DNA of 64,000 nt, from the NCBI RefSeq assembly GCF_009697385.1, contig NZ_VUNL01000006.1, forward strand, positions 1 through 64,000. Direction: 5' to 3'. The notes under the pieces were generated by a model. It made no database searches. It was given only the letters and a program-made list of their open reading frames with translations, and was not told the origin of the DNA. Below are positions 37,302 to 46,618 of the stretch, one piece after another. Positions within the stretch are counted from its first letter, which is position 1. Every line of letters starts with the position of its first letter. A program made the position numbers and the translations under genes. Source of the stretch: Wylensekiella montiformis. Its GTDB lineage: Bacteria > Bacillota > Negativicutes > Selenomonadales > Selenomonadaceae.

Positions 37302-38168
37302 TTATTTCTTCATTTTGCTGACCGGAATAAATCCCAGCTTCTCTACCTGACTGTTCTGGAACTCATCGCTGAGGATATAATCGATGAAGGCCTTTACTGC
37401 GCCTTTCGGCTCGCCCTTGGTATACATATGGCCATATCCATAAATCGGATATTTCCCATCGATAATGTTCTGTGCAGTGAATTCCACACCATCGAATTTC
37501 AACACCTTGACCGAATCGTCGGCATAAGGCGCATCAACGTATCCAATGGACCCCGGCGTGCTTGCAATAGCCGCACGAACCGCACCGTTCGAATCCTGAA
37601 TCACCGCATCATCGGTAAATGCAGCTCCTTTGAGGACTACATCGCTGATCGTCGCACGGGAACCGGAAGACTTAGCACGATGAATCAGCGTGATTTTCTG
37701 ATCCGCACCGCCGACCTGACTCCAGTTCGTAATCTTTCCGGTCAAAATATCGATGACCTGCTGTCTCGTGAGGTTGTCCACCTTGTTTTCCTTATCGACG
37801 ATAAAGACGAACGGCTCCACAACAACCTTATGATCGACCAGTCCTTTATCTTTATATTCGTCCGGCAGGTTCACATCGGAATTTCCGATATCCACTGAAC
37901 CTTCTGCCACCTGATTCATACCGGTAAAGGAACCGCCGCCGGCCACATTGACCGTAACCTTGGCATTTTTCTCCTGAAAGGCTTCCTGAGCCGGTTTCAG
38001 CAGCGGAAGAAGCGCGGTAGATCCCGAAGCACTGACCTTGCCGGACAACGCTTCAGCCGCATTCGACCCGCCGGAAGATGACTGCGATCCGCCGCAGCCT
38101 GTGAATACCATGGTTGCTGCAACCATCAAGGCACTCATTGCCAGACCAATTTTTTTCTTGTTAAACAT
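37302..38168 (-). CDS. pstS: PstS, phosphate-binding lipoprotein
   Basis: Extracytoplasmic phosphate receptor for PstCAB. The 288-residue precursor has a signal peptide ending in the lipobox FTGC (Cys near residue 25), then a Ser/Gly-rich linker and a mature domain with the phosphate-binding KVSASGSTALLPLL and HRAKSSGSRATISDVVL. ATG follows AGGAGG. First gene of pstSCA; its promoter carries a three-repeat Pho box. Confidence 0.96.
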   Translation of the reverse strand: MFNKKKIGLAMSALMVAATMVFTGCGGSQSSSGGSNAAEALSGKVSASGSTALLPLLKPAQEAFQEKNAKVTVNVAGGGSFTGMNQVAEGSVDIGNSDVNLPDEYKDKGLVDHKVVVEPFVFIVDKENKVDNLTRQQVIDILTGKITNWSQVGGADQKITLIHRAKSSGSRATISDVVLKGAAFTDDAVIQDSNGAVRAAIASTPGSIGYVDAPYADDSVKVLKFDGVEFTAQNIIDGKYPIYGYGHMYTKGEPKGAVKAFIDYILSDEFQNSQVEKLGFIPVSKMKK

Positions 38169-38245
38169 GTTCCTCTCCTCCTAATGAACTGAATCAAAAG
38201 CCTTTCGCTTTCTTCTTTTATGCTAACAGACTATTCACCGCTAAT

Positions 38246-38273
38246 TGTTGCGGCTATGTTAATTTTAGGTAAA
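38246..38273 (-). promoter_or_regulatory. Pho box upstream of pstS
   Basis: On the minus strand, hexamers TTTACC, TTAACA and GCAACA repeat with an exact 11-base period (six bases plus five). This matches the PhoP-binding pattern of direct TT(A/T/C)ACA repeats known from Bacillus. Confidence 0.7.
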
Positions 38274-38287
38274 ACGATTCCCAGGCC

Positions 38288-38304
38288 TGAACATATCCTG
38301 AACA
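38288..38304 (+). promoter_or_regulatory. Pho-box-like repeat upstream of phoR
   Basis: TGAACA-N5-TGAACA, an 11-base-period direct repeat 42-58 bases before phoR, back to back with the pstS box. A TATGATAAAAT-like -10 follows. Confidence 0.55.
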
Positions 38305-38345
38305 TATTATGATAAAATATTTTTATCACGAAGGAGGTTTGCACT

Positions 38346-40142
38346 ATGCTTCACGCCCACATTACCCGCCGGTTTACCGCATCCATTCTGCTTGTCGTGC
38401 TGATTTCCCTTGCCTGTCTGAGCGGGTATCTGCTGCATTTCTTCTATCAAAATACGATGGCCAGCGAGCAGGCGACGCTTCTCCTCAACGCCCGCATAAT
38501 TGATACGACGCTGTCCGACAAACTCTATCAAAAAGACCCGCATCTCGCCGGCATTGCCGATAAAATCAGCCGTCAGACCTCTCTGCGCATCACTATTTTA
38601 GATAACAACGGGGCGGTTTTAGCGGATACCTCCGAACCGGCAGACAAGCTGGACAATCATCTGAACCGGGAAGAGGTTCGTCAGGCCTTATCCGGATCCT
38701 CCGACTACGGATCGTCTATACGCTACAGCAATACCCTGCATGAAAATCTGATGTATGCGGCCATCCCTGTTTATCGCGACGACACGCTCATTGGCATCAT
38801 ACGAACCTCTACTTCGCTGGCTCCCGCCGAGCAGGCATATCGTCAGATCGTCCGAAGCATCGCCGTCGCTCTTCTGATGGCGCTGGCGGCTTCTCTGGCT
38901 CTTGCTTTCTGGCTGGCCCGAAGACAGCTTCGCCCGCTCCTGCTTATGAACCGCGATGCGCAAAAAATCACAAAAGGAAACCTGTCGCACCGCATCCGAC
39001 TCCGCACCGGAGATGAATTCGATATGCTCGCCCTTACCATCAACAAGTTGACAGCCAGCCTTGCCGCAAAGATCAAAGAGGCACAGGCCGACGCGCATAA
39101 ATTTTCTCTGATTTTGGAACAAATGGACAATGCGGTCATGTTGATCGATCCGCAAGGAAAAATCATTGAAGCCAACCGCAAAGCCTGTGAACTTTTCCAC
39201 ATACAGGAATCCATGCTTCCTCATCACAGCATCCATCTCATCGGCAGCGCTCTGCTTTCGGAAAAGGCACGACAGATCATGAAAAGCAACCGGGCAGAAG
39301 CATTTACCATGCAATACGAAACACACACGTTTGACGTCTTTCTCTCCGCCTTTCAGAATCAGAAAGCCCCCGCCGTCCTGGCTGTATTTCATGATATTTC
39401 CGTTTTGCAGGAACTGAACCAGCGTCAGGCCGAATTTACGGGAAATGCTGCGCATGAACTTGCGACGCCGCTTACCTCGATCTCGGGATTCGCTGAAATC
39501 CTGCGCGAGGACGACTTCACCTCCCCTGACGATTCGCACCATTACGCCGATGTCATATACCGGCAGGCGCAGCGCATGACCCGCCTGATTCAGGAACTGC
39601 TGCAGCTCACCCGTTTGGAAAACAAAACGTATCAGGCGCAGATCCCTCAGCAGATCGTCAGCGGAAATGAGCTGCTGCAGGCAGCGGCGGGTTCCCTGCA
39701 GAAAAAAGCCTCGGCCAAGCATCAGCAGCTGAAGCTGATATTTTCGCCCGAGCCGCCAACAATAAAGGCTGCGCAGGATCTGATGGAACAGGTCCTGCGC
39801 AACCTCATTGATAATGCGATTAAATATACTCCGGAACGGGGATGTATTACCGCCTCCTGTCAAACGGACAAAGAGCAAGTATGGTTCACCATACAGGACA
39901 CCGGTATCGGCATACCGGAAGAATCGCTCCCCCGTATCTTCGACCGGTTCTACCGCGTCGATAAAGCCCGCGCCCGCAAGACAGGCGGAAACGGCATCGG
40001 TCTTTCCCTCGTCAAATTTCTGGTCGAGCTCTTCGACGGAAGGATTCAGGTGGAGAGCATCCCGGAAAAGGGTACCACGTTCACACTGACGTTTTCGTAT
40101 GCTTCTGCGTGTGAATCCGTTCCGCCGTTTCCAGATAAATGA
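38346..40142 (+). CDS. phoR: PhoR-type sensor histidine kinase
   Basis: Membrane sensor for phosphate limitation. The 598 residues comprise a first helix (about 12-35), an extracytoplasmic sensor (36-165), a second helix (170-190), HAMP (190-240), a PAS domain (255-355), HisKA with phospho-acceptor His370 (NAAHELATPLTSIS) and HATPase with NLIDNAIKY, DTGIGIPEES and GNGIGLSLVK. The PAS-containing layout and the neighbouring pst genes point to PhoR. AAGGAGG precedes the ATG. Its last 62 bases overlap the end of phoU on the opposite strand. No response-regulator gene is adjacent; a likely partner lies at 49.6 kb. Confidence 0.9.
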   Translation: MLHAHITRRFTASILLVVLISLACLSGYLLHFFYQNTMASEQATLLLNARIIDTTLSDKLYQKDPHLAGIADKISRQTSLRITILDNNGAVLADTSEPADKLDNHLNREEVRQALSGSSDYGSSIRYSNTLHENLMYAAIPVYRDDTLIGIIRTSTSLAPAEQAYRQIVRSIAVALLMALAASLALAFWLARRQLRPLLLMNRDAQKITKGNLSHRIRLRTGDEFDMLALTINKLTASLAAKIKEAQADAHKFSLILEQMDNAVMLIDPQGKIIEANRKACELFHIQESMLPHHSIHLIGSALLSEKARQIMKSNRAEAFTMQYETHTFDVFLSAFQNQKAPAVLAVFHDISVLQELNQRQAEFTGNAAHELATPLTSISGFAEILREDDFTSPDDSHHYADVIYRQAQRMTRLIQELLQLTRLENKTYQAQIPQQIVSGNELLQAAAGSLQKKASAKHQQLKLIFSPEPPTIKAAQDLMEQVLRNLIDNAIKYTPERGCITASCQTDKEQVWFTIQDTGIGIPEESLPRIFDRFYRVDKARARKTGGNGIGLSLVKFLVELFDGRIQVESIPEKGTTFTLTFSYASACESVPPFPDK

Positions 40143-40761
40143 TCCATTCTGCGATATTCACGGCATGATCCCCGATGCGTTCCAGAAAACGAGAGACAAA
40201 CAGCAGCTGTGTAATTTGTTTCTGGCGTTCCGCCACTTCCGTAACCATCCCTGACAACATGTAGAAGGTTTTCGTCACCAAATCGTCCATTCCCTGATCC
40301 ATCTTGCGCACTTCATCCGCCATGACGACATCCCGCCGACGATACGCCTCGATCGCTTTTTCCAGCATAGCTTCCGCGTAATCGCCCAGCGAAGAAATTT
40401 TCTGCAGTTTATCCAACTCCCATGCTGCATCAAAAGACATAGCCGTTTTGGCAATATCATAGGCATGATCGCCAATGCGCTCAATGTCCGTCGATATCTT
40501 GAATCCGGTGGCAATCACACGGAGGTCATGGGCAATCGGCTGCTGCTTGGCGATGAGCAAAAGGCAATAATCCTCAATATCGATAATCATATCATCAATT
40601 GCATCGTCTGCTTTCATAACCTCTTCGGCCAGCATCCGATCGCTTTCCATCAGAGACTTCATGGCTTTGTGCAGCGCCTGACGGGCCGTTTCGCCCATGA
40701 TTGCCACTTTATCCTGCACCGTCTGCAGATCCCGGATATATTCCTGTCTGGTCTTCTTCAT
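40081..40761 (-). CDS. phoU: PhoU, phosphate signalling regulator
   Basis: Cytoplasmic metal-binding helical protein linking Pst activity to PhoR. The 226 residues form two PhoU repeats, each with an E/D-x-x-x-D-type metal motif (MKADDAIDDMIIDIE; MDQGMDDLVTKTF). The start at MKKTRQEY fits GGGAGG nine bases upstream and leaves 19 bases after pstB; upstream Met codons would run into pstB. Its 3' end overlaps phoR by 62 bases on the opposite strand. Confidence 0.94.
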   Translation of the reverse strand: MKKTRQEYIRDLQTVQDKVAIMGETARQALHKAMKSLMESDRMLAEEVMKADDAIDDMIIDIEDYCLLLIAKQQPIAHDLRVIATGFKISTDIERIGDHAYDIAKTAMSFDAAWELDKLQKISSLGDYAEAMLEKAIEAYRRRDVVMADEVRKMDQGMDDLVTKTFYMLSGMVTEVAERQKQITQLLFVSRFLERIGDHAVNIAEWIIYLETAERIHTQKHTKTSV

Positions 40762-40780
40762 CGTATCCATCCTCCCTACA

Positions 40781-41530
40781 TCAGCCAAATCTTCCCGTAA
40801 TATAATCTTCGGTCTTCTTATCACGCGGTTTCGTGAAAATCACATCGGTCTTATCATGCTCAATCAGTTTCCCATTCAGGAAGAAGGCCGTTTCATCGGA
40901 AACGCGTGCGGCCTGCTGCATATTATGCGTGACCATAACAATCGTATATTTTTTCTTAAGCTCTGCCACCATTTCCTCAATCTTCATCGTGGAAATCGGA
41001 TCCAGTGCAGAACACGGTTCATCCATGAGGACCACTTCCGGCTCCACCGCCATCACCCGGGCGATACAAAGGCGCTGCTGCTGACCGCCTGACATGCCCA
41101 TCGCAGACGATTTCAATCTGTCCTTCACCTCATCCCACAAAGCGGCGCCGCGCAGGCTTCGCTCCACAATCTCATCCAGTTTTTTCCGGTCGTTCAGTCC
41201 ATGCACACGGCAGCCGTATGCGACGTTGTCATAAATCGACATGGGAAACGGATTGGGACGCTGAAAGACCATCCCGACCCGCTTGCGCAGCTCAACCAGA
41301 TCCATGTTTTCCTGATAGATGCTCTCGCCGTCCAGCTGAATCTCTCCATCAATACGTACCCCTTCAATCAGATCATTCATGCGGTTCAGCGTGCGCAGAA
41401 ATGTCGATTTGCCACAGCCAGACGGGCCAATCAAAGCTACGACATGATTCTCCGGTACCTCAAGCGAAACATCATATAACGCCTGATGATCGCCATAATA
41501 CAGGTTGAGATTCTTAATATTCATCTTCAT
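40781..41530 (-). CDS. pstB: PstB, phosphate ABC transporter ATPase
   Basis: Energises phosphate uptake through PstCA. The 249 residues include Walker [11 protein letters not shown]-loop [15 protein letters not shown] (a PstB hallmark), signature MSGGQQQRL, and Walker [14 protein letters not shown]. Start at MKMNIKNL, ten bases after GGGAGG. Unusually it is separated from pstSCA and belongs to the ppx-ppk-pstB-phoU run. Confidence 0.96.
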   Translation of the reverse strand: MKMNIKNLNLYYGDHQALYDVSLEVPENHVVALIGPSGCGKSTFLRTLNRMNDLIEGVRIDGEIQLDGESIYQENMDLVELRKRVGMVFQRPNPFPMSIYDNVAYGCRVHGLNDRKKLDEIVERSLRGAALWDEVKDRLKSSAMGMSGGQQQRLCIARVMAVEPEVVLMDEPCSALDPISTMKIEEMVAELKKKYTIVMVTHNMQQAARVSDETAFFLNGKLIEHDKTDVIFTKPRDKKTEDYITGRFG

Positions 41531-41566
41531 CTGTCCAATACCTCCCTGATGCTTCATTTGAAAGCA

Positions 41567-43654
41567 TCATGCCTTTTCAAGTACGGCCTGTCTGGCCAAA
41601 GTCATCTGTGCATTAACCGCTTCTCCGCTCATCAAAAGCCGGTGATAGTACCCATCACTGCCCAGACGGCGGGCTTTGGTATTGTCCCGAAGCTGCAGAT
41701 CCAGCATGGCCAGAATGCGCCTCCGTATCTCCGGATCATAGATCGGACACCCCACCTCGACACGATTTTCTGTATTGCGGGTCATCCAGTCTGCTGAGGC
41801 AATATATACCTCAGCTTCCTTCCCGCAGCCAAAGACGAACACTCTTGCATGTTCCAAAAATCGCCCGACAATACTCCTCACATGAATATTTTCCGTCTTT
41901 CCGGGAATTTCCGGCACAAGACAGCAAATACCGCGCACGATCATATGAACAACTACGCCGGCCGTCCCCGCTTCCTTCAATTTATCGATAAGCTCACGGT
42001 CTGTCAGGGAATTCATTTTAAGAAGAATACGGGCTTCCTCTCCGCGAATTGCCTTATCGATCTCCCGCTGAATCAAAGCCAGTAATTTTTTCTTCAAATT
42101 GACCGGTGCGACCAGCAGTTCCCTGTATTCCCCATACAAATTGGAAATACCCATATTCCGAAAAAATACGGCGGCATCACGGCCAATGCTGCTGTTTGCC
42201 GTCAGCAAGGCCAGATCCGTATACAGATGCGCTGTTTTGGCATTGAAATTTCCCGTACCGACATAGGTAATATAAGAAAGCTCTCCACCGCGCTGGCAGG
42301 TGATCAGACATACCTTGGCATGAACTTTATATCCTTCAAAACCATAAAGAATATGCACTCCTGCATCTCTCAGACTGTCCACCCAGCTCATGTTATTTGC
42401 CTCATCAAAGCGCGCCTTGAGTTCCAGCAGGACGGTGACCTCTTTTCCCAGCTCAGAAGCCATGATCAGATAATTCATAAGCTGAACATGACCTCGTCCA
42501 ATCCGGTAAATGGTGATCTTAATGGATGCCGTATTCGGATCATAAGCGGCTTCACGGATCAGCCGCAGAAAAATGTTGAAGTCATCATACGGATAAGACA
42601 GCAGCCGGTCTTTCTGTCTTACTGCCTTCATCATGCCGAATTTTTTAAAAAGATCCGCATGTGCAGCCGAAACGAACGGAGGATAACATAACTGTTGTTT
42701 TTGCCGCGCCGTAAATTCCTTTTCCAAGTCATAAACAAAATCAAGCCGAAGCAGAGCAGTTGTCACATAAACCTGCTCCATGGGAAGATGAAGCTGGCGG
42801 GAAAGATAAGGAGCCAGCATGGAATCGCCATCAGACTGGATCTCAATGCGCACCGGCGGCAAATGCTTGCGCAGATGAAGCACCTTTTTCATCTGTTTCA
42901 GATAATCATTCCCATATTCCACTTCCTCATCGTCCGGACTGATATCCGCATCCCTTGTGATGCAGAAAACGCCTCGGTCTATGATTGGATAAGAGGGAAA
43001 AACCTGCTCAATGAAGGCCAGCATGACTTCCTCGATCAAAAGATATTCCATCCGATTGCTCGGGAGAAGAAGATACTGCGGCAAGGTATGAGGAACGGGA
43101 ATCATGCCAAGCGTGATACGGTGCTCATGCTTGAGCAGCGCTGCTACAAACAATTCTTTATTCTCAAGATGCGGGAAAGGATGATGCAAATCAAGAATCT
43201 GCGGAGAAAGAACAGGTAAAATCTGATCAGAAAATTCCTGCTCATAATACCGCTGTTGTTCTCCGCCAAGATCGGCAAAATCCAAATGTACGATTCCAGC
43301 CTGTGCCAGCTTGCGTGATACGTTTTCATAAACCATATCGCGCTTGGGATAAAGCTGCTGGCAGGCAGAAAAAATATGATGCAGCTGCTCGGCAGGTGTC
43401 ATCCGGCTCTTATTATCACGCTGATTCGGCTTGATGTGCAAAAGATCCATAAGGCTGCCTACCCGAACCATAAAGAACTCATCGAGATTGCTCGTAAAAA
43501 TCGCCGTGAACTTCAGCCGCTCGTAAAGCGGCACTGTTTCATCCTTCACCTCTTCGAGGACACGCTCATTAAACCGCAGCCATGACAATTCCCGGTTTTG
43601 TGTGAAGCTCGTATCATGCCTGGGGGCTTTCTTCTCCAGAAGTATTGAAGCCAT
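41567..43654 (-). CDS. ppk: Ppk1, polyphosphate kinase
   Basis: Reversibly polymerises ATP gamma-phosphate into polyphosphate. The 695-residue length and four-domain plan of PPK1 are seen: N-terminal NRELSWLRFNERVL, head domain, and the phospholipase-D-like C-terminal domains with VHAKVCLIT and YASADWMTRN-type catalytic regions carrying the autophosphorylated histidines. It overlaps the end of ppx by 41 bases and precedes pstB by 36 bases. Confidence 0.96.
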   Translation of the reverse strand: MASILLEKKAPRHDTSFTQNRELSWLRFNERVLEEVKDETVPLYERLKFTAIFTSNLDEFFMVRVGSLMDLLHIKPNQRDNKSRMTPAEQLHHIFSACQQLYPKRDMVYENVSRKLAQAGIVHLDFADLGGEQQRYYEQEFSDQILPVLSPQILDLHHPFPHLENKELFVAALLKHEHRITLGMIPVPHTLPQYLLLPSNRMEYLLIEEVMLAFIEQVFPSYPIIDRGVFCITRDADISPDDEEVEYGNDYLKQMKKVLHLRKHLPPVRIEIQSDGDSMLAPYLSRQLHLPMEQVYVTTALLRLDFVYDLEKEFTARQKQQLCYPPFVSAAHADLFKKFGMMKAVRQKDRLLSYPYDDFNIFLRLIREAAYDPNTASIKITIYRIGRGHVQLMNYLIMASELGKEVTVLLELKARFDEANNMSWVDSLRDAGVHILYGFEGYKVHAKVCLITCQRGGELSYITYVGTGNFNAKTAHLYTDLALLTANSSIGRDAAVFFRNMGISNLYGEYRELLVAPVNLKKKLLALIQREIDKAIRGEEARILLKMNSLTDRELIDKLKEAGTAGVVVHMIVRGICCLVPEIPGKTENIHVRSIVGRFLEHARVFVFGCGKEAEVYIASADWMTRNTENRVEVGCPIYDPEIRRRILAMLDLQLRDNTKARRLGSDGYYHRLLMSGEAVNAQMTLARQAVLEKA

Positions 43655-44636
43655 CTGCCGTCTCCTCCTTTACAGGCTCTGCATCCACGTTCTCCTCCTC
43701 TTCTTTTCCGGACTGCAGAACATATCGATAAAGGTATCCGTCCCGTACGCCTGCCTTGGTGACTTCCACCCATTCGCTCTTAAAATGTTTCAGCAGCGTA
43801 TTGAGAATAATCATGCCTGGCAGCACCGTTCTTACCCGGTCTGGTACTACGCTCAGCAAAACATCCAGTGTTTCCGTAGGGATGGCCGCCCCTTCATCAT
43901 TTTGGAACAGTTTGATCATTTTTTTTAGATTTGGCGCCTTAATTCGCGTATTATCCGGTGCCAGCTGGAACAGATAATTATTGAGTTTTTTTGCCGCGCG
44001 GATCGAACCTCCGATTCCGCAAATGATCGAATAACTGCCATAATTCAAATCGGCGTCGTCCTTCAGCGCATCCAATACCGCCTGTTTGATGGCTTTCCTC
44101 TCCATGCGGGTCGGCAGGATATTCGACACATACGCGTCATAGGTATTCAGTGAACCGATCGGAATACTTGTCTTTTTCCGTATCGCACCATTCTTGTAAA
44201 TAACAAGCTCCGTACTGGCACCGCCAATATCTACCATCAATCCGTCTTCCAGAGACTCTGCCGCCCGTTCCATAGCATGTGACACGCCAACAAAGTCAAG
44301 CTCCGCCTCCGCTTCACCGGAAAGCACCTTGATCTCCACTCCGGTCCGGTTCATGATTTCCTCTACCGCCGCCCGGCTGTTCTTCGCATTGCGCAGAGCA
44401 GCCGTCGCAAAGACATGCATCTCGCGAATAGAAAAATCACGGAGCAAGGTCTGAAAATCGTGCAAAACATAACAGGCCCGTTCAATGCCTTCCGAAGTCA
44501 TCTGTCCGTTTTTAACATAACTGGCCAGTCCGACCGATTCCTTCCTGCTCATAACCAGCGAAAAGTGACGATCATCCGCCTTATAAATATTCAGCCGAAC
44601 CGAATTCGACCCGAGATCGACAATTCCATACAACAT
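43614..44636 (-). CDS. ppx: Ppx/GppA family exopolyphosphatase
   Basis: Releases phosphate from polyphosphate or hydrolyses pppGpp. The actin-like ATPase fold motifs are visible: VDLGSNSVRLNIY at the start, ALRNAKN, VDIGGASTELVIY, and CGIGGSIRA. The protein has 340 residues from MLYGIVDLG, eight bases after GGAGG, and an acidic low-complexity tail (GKEEEENVDAEPVKEE) beyond the conserved domain; that tail overlaps ppk. First gene of the operon, behind a Pho box. Confidence 0.93.
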   Translation of the reverse strand: MLYGIVDLGSNSVRLNIYKADDRHFSLVMSRKESVGLASYVKNGQMTSEGIERACYVLHDFQTLLRDFSIREMHVFATAALRNAKNSRAAVEEIMNRTGVEIKVLSGEAEAELDFVGVSHAMERAAESLEDGLMVDIGGASTELVIYKNGAIRKKTSIPIGSLNTYDAYVSNILPTRMERKAIKQAVLDALKDDADLNYGSYSIICGIGGSIRAAKKLNNYLFQLAPDNTRIKAPNLKKMIKLFQNDEGAAIPTETLDVLLSVVPDRVRTVLPGMIILNTLLKHFKSEWVEVTKAGVRDGYLYRYVLQSGKEEEENVDAEPVKEETADGFNTSGEESPQA

Positions 44637-44703
44637 ATCCATTACCTCCATCATGATGGGATATTTGTTCTAGCCTTATTCTACGGGAATCCAGTCCACC
44701 GAC

Positions 44704-44731
44704 TGTTACAAAATTGTAAATTCTATGTTAC
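44704..44731 (-). promoter_or_regulatory. Pho box upstream of ppx-ppk-pstB-phoU
   Basis: On the minus strand GTAACA-N5-TTTACA-N5-GTAACA, three hexamers with an exact 11-base period, 68-95 bases before ppx. The same arrangement precedes pstS and the phosphatase at 58.9 kb. Confidence 0.65.
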
Positions 44732-44830
44732 GTTTTCTTCTTTCCCTGCCGATTTTTTCGTTTTGCCAGACCGAAGCCCGGTTCTTTTCACCAAAGCGGA
44801 TCCTCTGAGCCAACCCGAAAAGAACCAAAG

Positions 44831-45466
44831 TTAAGGATTCTCTTTCCTCTTCTCTTCAACACGCATATACTGGATAAAATGAAACATTTCATCCAGACCC
44901 TCATTATGCTCGTCCCCTGCAACAGCGGACAGGCAATGACCTTCGTGAAAAAATTCATCGATCTGAAAGCCCAGCCTGTTTACATAGAAATGAATATTCC
45001 GCTTCTCAAAATAAGGCGTAAAGGTCTTCCATATCCTGATACCGGGATGTGCTCTCTCAACGGCATGCCAGGAATGAACGCATAGATCGTCGGCACCACG
45101 ACAAGCGTCAAAAGCGTCGAGGTGCCGAGCGCCGCCGCGCAGGGCGTTCCCGCCTGCATGCGCTGCTTGGCAAAGTCGATACGCCTGCGTCAGACGCGCA
45201 AGCTGCGCCTGCCCATCCTCGACGAGCACCTGCGTCACCTGCCCGGAGAAGCGGCTGCTGACAATCGACGAGGTCAGCCCCTCCACCGTACCGGAAAGCG
45301 GCAGGGTTGCCGGCTTTTCCACCAGCTTCACCGTTTCGATTGATACCGCAAGCGGCTGCAGCGCGGACGTCTCCTCCTCCGTCGCCCCCAGCATCCGCCA
45401 GGCGAGCAGCGCCAGCACCGCCGCCAAAAGAGTCGCCATCCCGTAGCGCACCTTGTGATTTCTCAT
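44831..45466 (-). pseudogene. Chimeric remnant: RND efflux adaptor start, RND pump scraps, GNAT acetyltransferase end
   Basis: One 211-codon frame made of unrelated pieces. Residues 1-86 are the start of an RND membrane-fusion (HlyD/AcrA-like) protein: anchor helix, then LPLSGTVEGLTSSIVSSRFS and QVLVEDGQ. It breaks off there. In another reverse frame between about 45060 and 45175 lie IDFAKQRMQAGTP and LGTSTLLTLVVVPTIYAF, which are two separate pieces of an RND pump's last membrane region. Residues 139-203 resume as the end of a GNAT acetyltransferase (WKTFTPYFEKRNIHFY, GLDEMFHFIQYM). Several deletions on one strand explain this. No function expected. The intact start codon and ribosome site could still yield a junk protein. 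Confidence 0.8.
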
Positions 45467-45484
45467 CTGAAAACTCCTTTTATA

Positions 45485-45547
45485 GACTGTGGTCAGTAAT
45501 AAAAAATAAAATAAATAAAAGCAACCAATATTGACCTTGGTCAGTAA
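45485..45547 (-). promoter_or_regulatory. Two TetR-type operators before the efflux remnant
   Basis: TTGACC-TT-GGTCAG (45531-45544) and a weaker copy GACTGTGGTCAGT (45485-45497) flank an AT-rich promoter-like tract in front of the broken adaptor. The better site matches the palindrome before the TetR gene at 48723-48742. From 45548 to 45728 I see nothing further. Confidence 0.6.
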
Positions 45548-45728
45548 AAAGTATACAGTGCCGCAGAAAACTTCTCAACCGCCCCTCCTGGAATGCTGCG
45601 CCCCTGCTCCCTTGCAGACCACCCGGCTGACAGTTTTTCCAGAAACGATACTCCCGCCCCTTCAAAGAAACATTCCATCGCATTTTTACTGAATATGGTA
45701 AGACGAAACCTTTTTCCTGTAAAACATA

Positions 45729-45757
45729 TTGACATGCTATGTATACTAATGTATTAT
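45729..45757 (+). promoter_or_regulatory. Promoter of the solute-binding protein / mmuM pair
   Basis: TTGACA (45729-45734), a 17-base spacer and TATTAT (45752-45757), about 48 bases before the ATG. No SAM riboswitch or T-box was recognised in the short leader. Confidence 0.65.
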
Positions 45758-45804
45758 GATGAATATCATACTGTTACACGATCATATTGCGAGGTGCTCA
45801 TTCT

Positions 45805-46593
45805 ATGAAAAAACGATTCTTACTAAGCCTGACCATTCTTTTGTTCGCCGCGGCGGCTATGACGGCGGGCTGCGGCTCGGATATGCAGGCGACAAAGCCG
45901 CAGATGCTGCGCGTGGGCATGGACGCGAGCTATCCGCCGTTCGGCTCGCAAAATCAGGAAACCAAGGACTACGAGGGATTCGATGTCGATATCATCCGCG
46001 CCATCGCGGCGGAAGAGGGCTTCGACGTCGAGATCAGCAACCGCTCCTTCGACGGCCTGATTCCGGCGTTGCAGTCCAAAGAAATCGACATCGCCATCAA
46101 CGACATCACGATCACAGACGACCGCAAGCAGTCAGTAGATTTTTCCCAGCCGTACTATATCGCAGGGCTCGGCATCGTCGTCCGCGCGGACAATGACACG
46201 GTCCATACGGCCGAGGATCTGCAGGGCAAGGCACTCGGCGTTTCGATCGGCTCGACGGGCGAAGAGGCGGCACGCAAGATTCCCGGCGCCAATGTCCGCG
46301 TCTTCAACGCCATCAACGAAGCATTTCTCGAGGTACAAAACGGCGGTGTCGACGCCGTCGTCAACGATATCCCGACCAATGAATACTATGTGAGCCATGC
46401 GGGAGGCAAACACGTGCGCACAGCAGAAGTTGCCCTGACGAAGGAATACCTCGGCATCGCCGTGCGCAAGGGAAATCATGAACTGCTCGAAAAAATCGAC
46501 AATGGCCTTGCGAAAATCAAGGCCAACGGAAAATTCACAGAAATCTATAAAAAGTGGTTCGGCAAACAGCCGCCGCAGGAACTTCTGCAGTGA
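45805..46593 (+). CDS. Amino-acid ABC transporter substrate-binding lipoprotein
   Basis: A 262-residue family 3 solute-binding protein. The signal peptide ends in the lipobox MTAGC; the mature part opens LRVGMDASYPPFG and contains GFDVDIIRAIAAEEG and GVDAVVNDIPTNEYY, typical of polar amino acid receptors. Start at MKKRFLLSL behind GAGGTG. No permease or ATPase gene is adjacent, so it must use a transporter encoded elsewhere or act as a lone receptor. The pairing with mmuM suggests S-methylmethionine or methionine-like ligands, an inference. The gene is richer in GC than its flanks. Confidence 0.88.
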   Translation: MKKRFLLSLTILLFAAAAMTAGCGSDMQATKPQMLRVGMDASYPPFGSQNQETKDYEGFDVDIIRAIAAEEGFDVEISNRSFDGLIPALQSKEIDIAINDITITDDRKQSVDFSQPYYIAGLGIVVRADNDTVHTAEDLQGKALGVSIGSTGEEAARKIPGANVRVFNAINEAFLEVQNGGVDAVVNDIPTNEYYVSHAGGKHVRTAEVALTKEYLGIAVRKGNHELLEKIDNGLAKIKANGKFTEIYKKWFGKQPPQELLQ

Positions 46594-46618
46594 AGCGACA
46601 AAGAAAGGAGAATAAACT

